From Chloroflexota bacterium (GTDB lineage Bacteria; Chloroflexota; Anaerolineae; Aggregatilineales; J027): DNA of 64,000 nt. Numbering within the stretch: position 1 is the stretch's first letter; the number at the start of each line of letters is the position of its first letter. The notes beneath the pieces are model-generated. The model made no database searches, was not told where the DNA came from, and saw only the letters and a list, made by a program, of their open reading frames with translations. The position numbers were made by a program, and so were the translations under genes. Location: contig QMIT01000014.1 of the NCBI GenBank assembly GCA_024434115.1, positions 62,001 through 126,000 on the forward strand, in the 5' to 3' direction. Shown in pieces: positions 62,057 through 64,000 of this stretch.

Positions 62057-64000
62057 ATGCCCCGTTTATTACGTCGCTTATTGCCCGATCTCGCTATCAT
62101 TGCGGGGTTGTTTATCGTACCGCTCTTGTTTTTTGCCCCCGTTACGTTCGGTGGGCGGACTCTCATCCCTGCTGATAATCTGTATCAAGCTGAACCGTAT
62201 GCCACCGAACGCGAACAGGCAGGTGCACCGGAAACCCCCCATAATGCGCTGTTGTCTGACCTTGTGCTGCAAAATTATCAGTGGAAAACGTTCATCCGCG
62301 AAAATCTAAGCGAGGGCGAAATTCCGCTGTGGCAGCCGAATCAATTTGCTGGGACGACGTTTTTAGCCAATGGTCAACACAGCATGTTGTACCCCTTCAG
62401 CGTGATTTATTATGTGCTGCCCCTTGATGCGGCCTATGGGTGGTTTGTGGTGAGTCAGTTATGGCTGGCAGGCCTGCTGATGTATCTGTATGTGCGGGGG
62501 ATTGGCCTGAGTCGGATTGCGGGGATTATCGCGGCCCTGACCCTTCAACTCAGTAGCTTTTTCATCGTTTCCACCGTCCACCCCATGATTCAAGCAAGCG
62601 CGGCGTGGTTGCCCCTTGAACTCTTGATGATCGAATATGTGTTGGTGCGAAAGCCCTTGCCCGGTATGGGTGGCAGACCGAACCGCCTGACATGGGTACT
62701 GATTGGCGCGGTGGGCTTGGGCATGGCGCACTTAGCGGGGCATATCGAAATTGTTTATTACACCCTGCTGGTGATGGCGTTTTATGCGGCCTGTCGTCTC
62801 ATCTCGATGTGGTGGCCTGATAGAGCCAATTGGAAAAAATTGATTGCCCCATCATTGGCGTTGGTAGGCATGGTCGCGCTTGGGTTCGGCATCGGGGCGG
62901 TGCAGTTTATTCCGGGGGTGGAGGCGGCGAATAACAGTTTTCGCACAGATCGCCAAGATTCATTGGATGAGGTATTGGGGTATGCCCTACCGAATCGCCA
63001 TATCGCCAAATTTTTGATGCCGAATGTTTATGGCAATCCGGCCCATCACAGCTATTGGGGTGTATTTAAATGGGAAACGGTCTCGCAGGATTGGCAGCGG
63101 CCCGATCCGGCTAACCCTACTGATCCGACCCAAAGCACCCGTGTCACCAATACCGATTTTGGTATCAAGAATTACGTTGAGGGTGGGGTGTACTTGGGGA
63201 TTTTGCCCCTGCTGCTGGCGTTGTTTGGGGTGTACGCGGGGATAAAGAAGAACCCCACCCCCCAACCCGCTCTCCAACGTGACGAAGGGGAGGAAAGTCC
63301 CCCTTATCGCGGGATATTTGGCTTGTTGGCGCTTATTTCGCTGACCTTTATGTTTGGTCTGCCAACCTATGCCGTCCTCTATTATGGCCTGCCGGGGGTT
63401 GACCAACTGCATACCCCGTTCCGATGGATTTGGCCGTTTACGGTGTGTGTGGCGGTGCTGGCGGCGTTTGGGGCGGAGGCACTGCAAAAATCACGCGGGG
63501 AGGCGGAACATGGCGAACAGTATTATCAAACCGAGGCAGCGCGACAGCCCCTTTATCGTATGGCAAAACGCGGCGGATGGGGATTGATTTGGGGAGGTAT
63601 CGCTATCTTGGTCGGGTTGATGGGCAGTCGAATTTTCTACAATCAAGCCGATGGGTTGATCGAACAGATTTTTGATAGCCTATCGAAAGCCAATGAGGTT
63701 TTCCCGAACGCCAAAGCCTTTTACAGCTATGAATTTCGCAATGTGCTGATATTTGGCCTGATGGTCATTGGTGCAGGAGTTGTATTCCGGGTCAGCCGCT
63801 GTCCAATTTATGTACGGCGAGGGGATCGCAAAATTCCTATTTGGCAGGTCATGACGGTGCTGTTGATTTTGATTGACCTGTTTGCCGCAACCTTTGGTTT
63901 TAATACTGCCGCCAAAAAAGAATGGCTGAGTTATAAACCTGAGCCGATTGCATGGTTGCAACAGAAAATGGCGGAAGAAGGGCCGTTCCGCATTCATGGC
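62057..64000 (+). CDS. YfhO-like large membrane protein (cut by window end)
   Basis: 648 codons are open to the last base of the window with no stop, so the gene continues beyond. The product begins MPRLLRRLLPDLAII and has at least eleven hydrophobic segments. The first outer loop (PADNLYQAEPYATERE, then IPLWQPNQFAGTTF) and the QLHTPFRWIWPF stretch are typical of YfhO-like GT-C proteins that decorate lipoteichoic acids or other glycans. It starts divergently from the deacetylase across a 221-bp gap holding a TACAAT at 62010 but no strong promoter. Confidence 0.85.
   Translation, partial: MPRLLRRLLPDLAIIAGLFIVPLLFFAPVTFGGRTLIPADNLYQAEPYATEREQAGAPETPHNALLSDLVLQNYQWKTFIRENLSEGEIPLWQPNQFAGTTFLANGQHSMLYPFSVIYYVLPLDAAYGWFVVSQLWLAGLLMYLYVRGIGLSRIAGIIAALTLQLSSFFIVSTVHPMIQASAAWLPLELLMIEYVLVRKPLPGMGGRPNRLTWVLIGAVGLGMAHLAGHIEIVYYTLLVMAFYAACRLISMWWPDRANWKKLIAPSLALVGMVALGFGIGAVQFIPGVEAANNSFRTDRQDSLDEVLGYALPNRHIAKFLMPNVYGNPAHHSYWGVFKWETVSQDWQRPDPANPTDPTQSTRVTNTDFGIKNYVEGGVYLGILPLLLALFGVYAGIKKNPTPQPALQRDEGEESPPYRGIFGLLALISLTFMFGLPTYAVLYYGLPGVDQLHTPFRWIWPFTVCVAVLAAFGAEALQKSRGEAEHGEQYYQTEAARQPLYRMAKRGGWGLIWGGIAILVGLMGSRIFYNQADGLIEQIFDSLSKANEVFPNAKAFYSYEFRNVLIFGLMVIGAGVVFRVSRCPIYVRRGDRKIPIWQVMTVLLILIDLFAATFGFNTAAKKEWLSYKPEPIAWLQQKMAEEGPFRIHG

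Noticed and set aside
62987-63487. Minus-strand frames in the last 2 kb (also 63680-63997)
   Set aside because: They lie opposite a continuous plus-strand frame for a YfhO-like membrane protein that runs to the window edge; their His/Arg/Gln-rich products are typical antisense.

Overview
This 64 kb window looks like ordinary chromosome from a Chloroflexota bacterium, most likely of the class Anaerolineae. The grounds are several lipoproteins and anchored proteins with long Thr/Pro/Glu stalks, many GT-C type membrane glycosyltransferases, SH3-linked secreted hydrolases, DUF4397-fasciclin and DUF4139 proteins, and huge acidic TPR proteins. Base composition is even. I see no IS element, prophage, tRNA, rRNA or CRISPR. 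Genes are tightly packed and no gene-free stretch exceeds 300 bases; the longest are 17102-17376, 36106-36367 and 61836-62056. Many starts are TTG or GTG with clear Shine-Dalgarno (SD) sequences, and a few genes look leaderless.

Layout. 0.1-9.4 kb: Thr-rich lipoprotein, B12-binding radical SAM enzyme, ECF sigma factor with an overlapping unknown gene, anchored TPR-like protein, methylmalonyl-CoA mutase catalytic subunit, small lipoprotein, DUF4397-FAS1 secreted protein. 9.5-19 kb: GT-C glycosyltransferase, reverse transsulfuration pair (cystathionine beta-synthase and cystathionine gamma-lyase/synthase), M42 peptidase coupled to a DUF4139 protein, nucleotidyltransferase, small membrane proteins. 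19-26 kb: DUF6174-like membrane protein, SH3-SGNH hydrolase, two more large membrane proteins, a DUF1440-like membrane protein.

26-36 kb (minus strand): an eight-gene amino-sugar or muropeptide/chitin-fragment uptake and breakdown operon. From the promoter onward it reads solute-binding protein, permease with a large extra membrane insert, second permease, NagZ-type GH3, GH18, ROK regulator, a LacI-type sensor core without a DNA-binding domain, and a double-SIS isomerase/deaminase. It has a near-consensus promoter, a palindromic operator candidate and an intra-operon hairpin behind the binding protein gene. It has no transport ATPase.

36-51 kb: two LolD/MacB-type ATPases without a permease, a REC-histidine kinase with a NarL regulator, an RsbW/STAS partner-switch pair, S58 peptidase, S1-domain protein, Thr-rich lipoprotein, YjjX NTPase, RqcH/NFACT, and a minus-strand signalling cluster (REC-GAF, PAS-kinase that has lost its phospho-acceptor histidine, DUF2007-like, pentapeptide-repeat protein), then nucleoside diphosphate kinase. 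51-58 kb: two consecutive giant acidic, repeat-rich TPR proteins studded with PDWL-type tryptophan motifs. They are the most unusual objects in the window. 58-64 kb: AmrS radical SAM enzyme, a small unknown protein, polyprenol-phosphate mannose synthase (probable donor supply for the GT-C enzymes), a polysaccharide deacetylase with altered NodB motifs, and a YfhO-like membrane protein cut by the window end.

Three copies of a 31-nt palindromic repeat follow plus-strand genes at 19.1, 37.9 and 46.9 kb.
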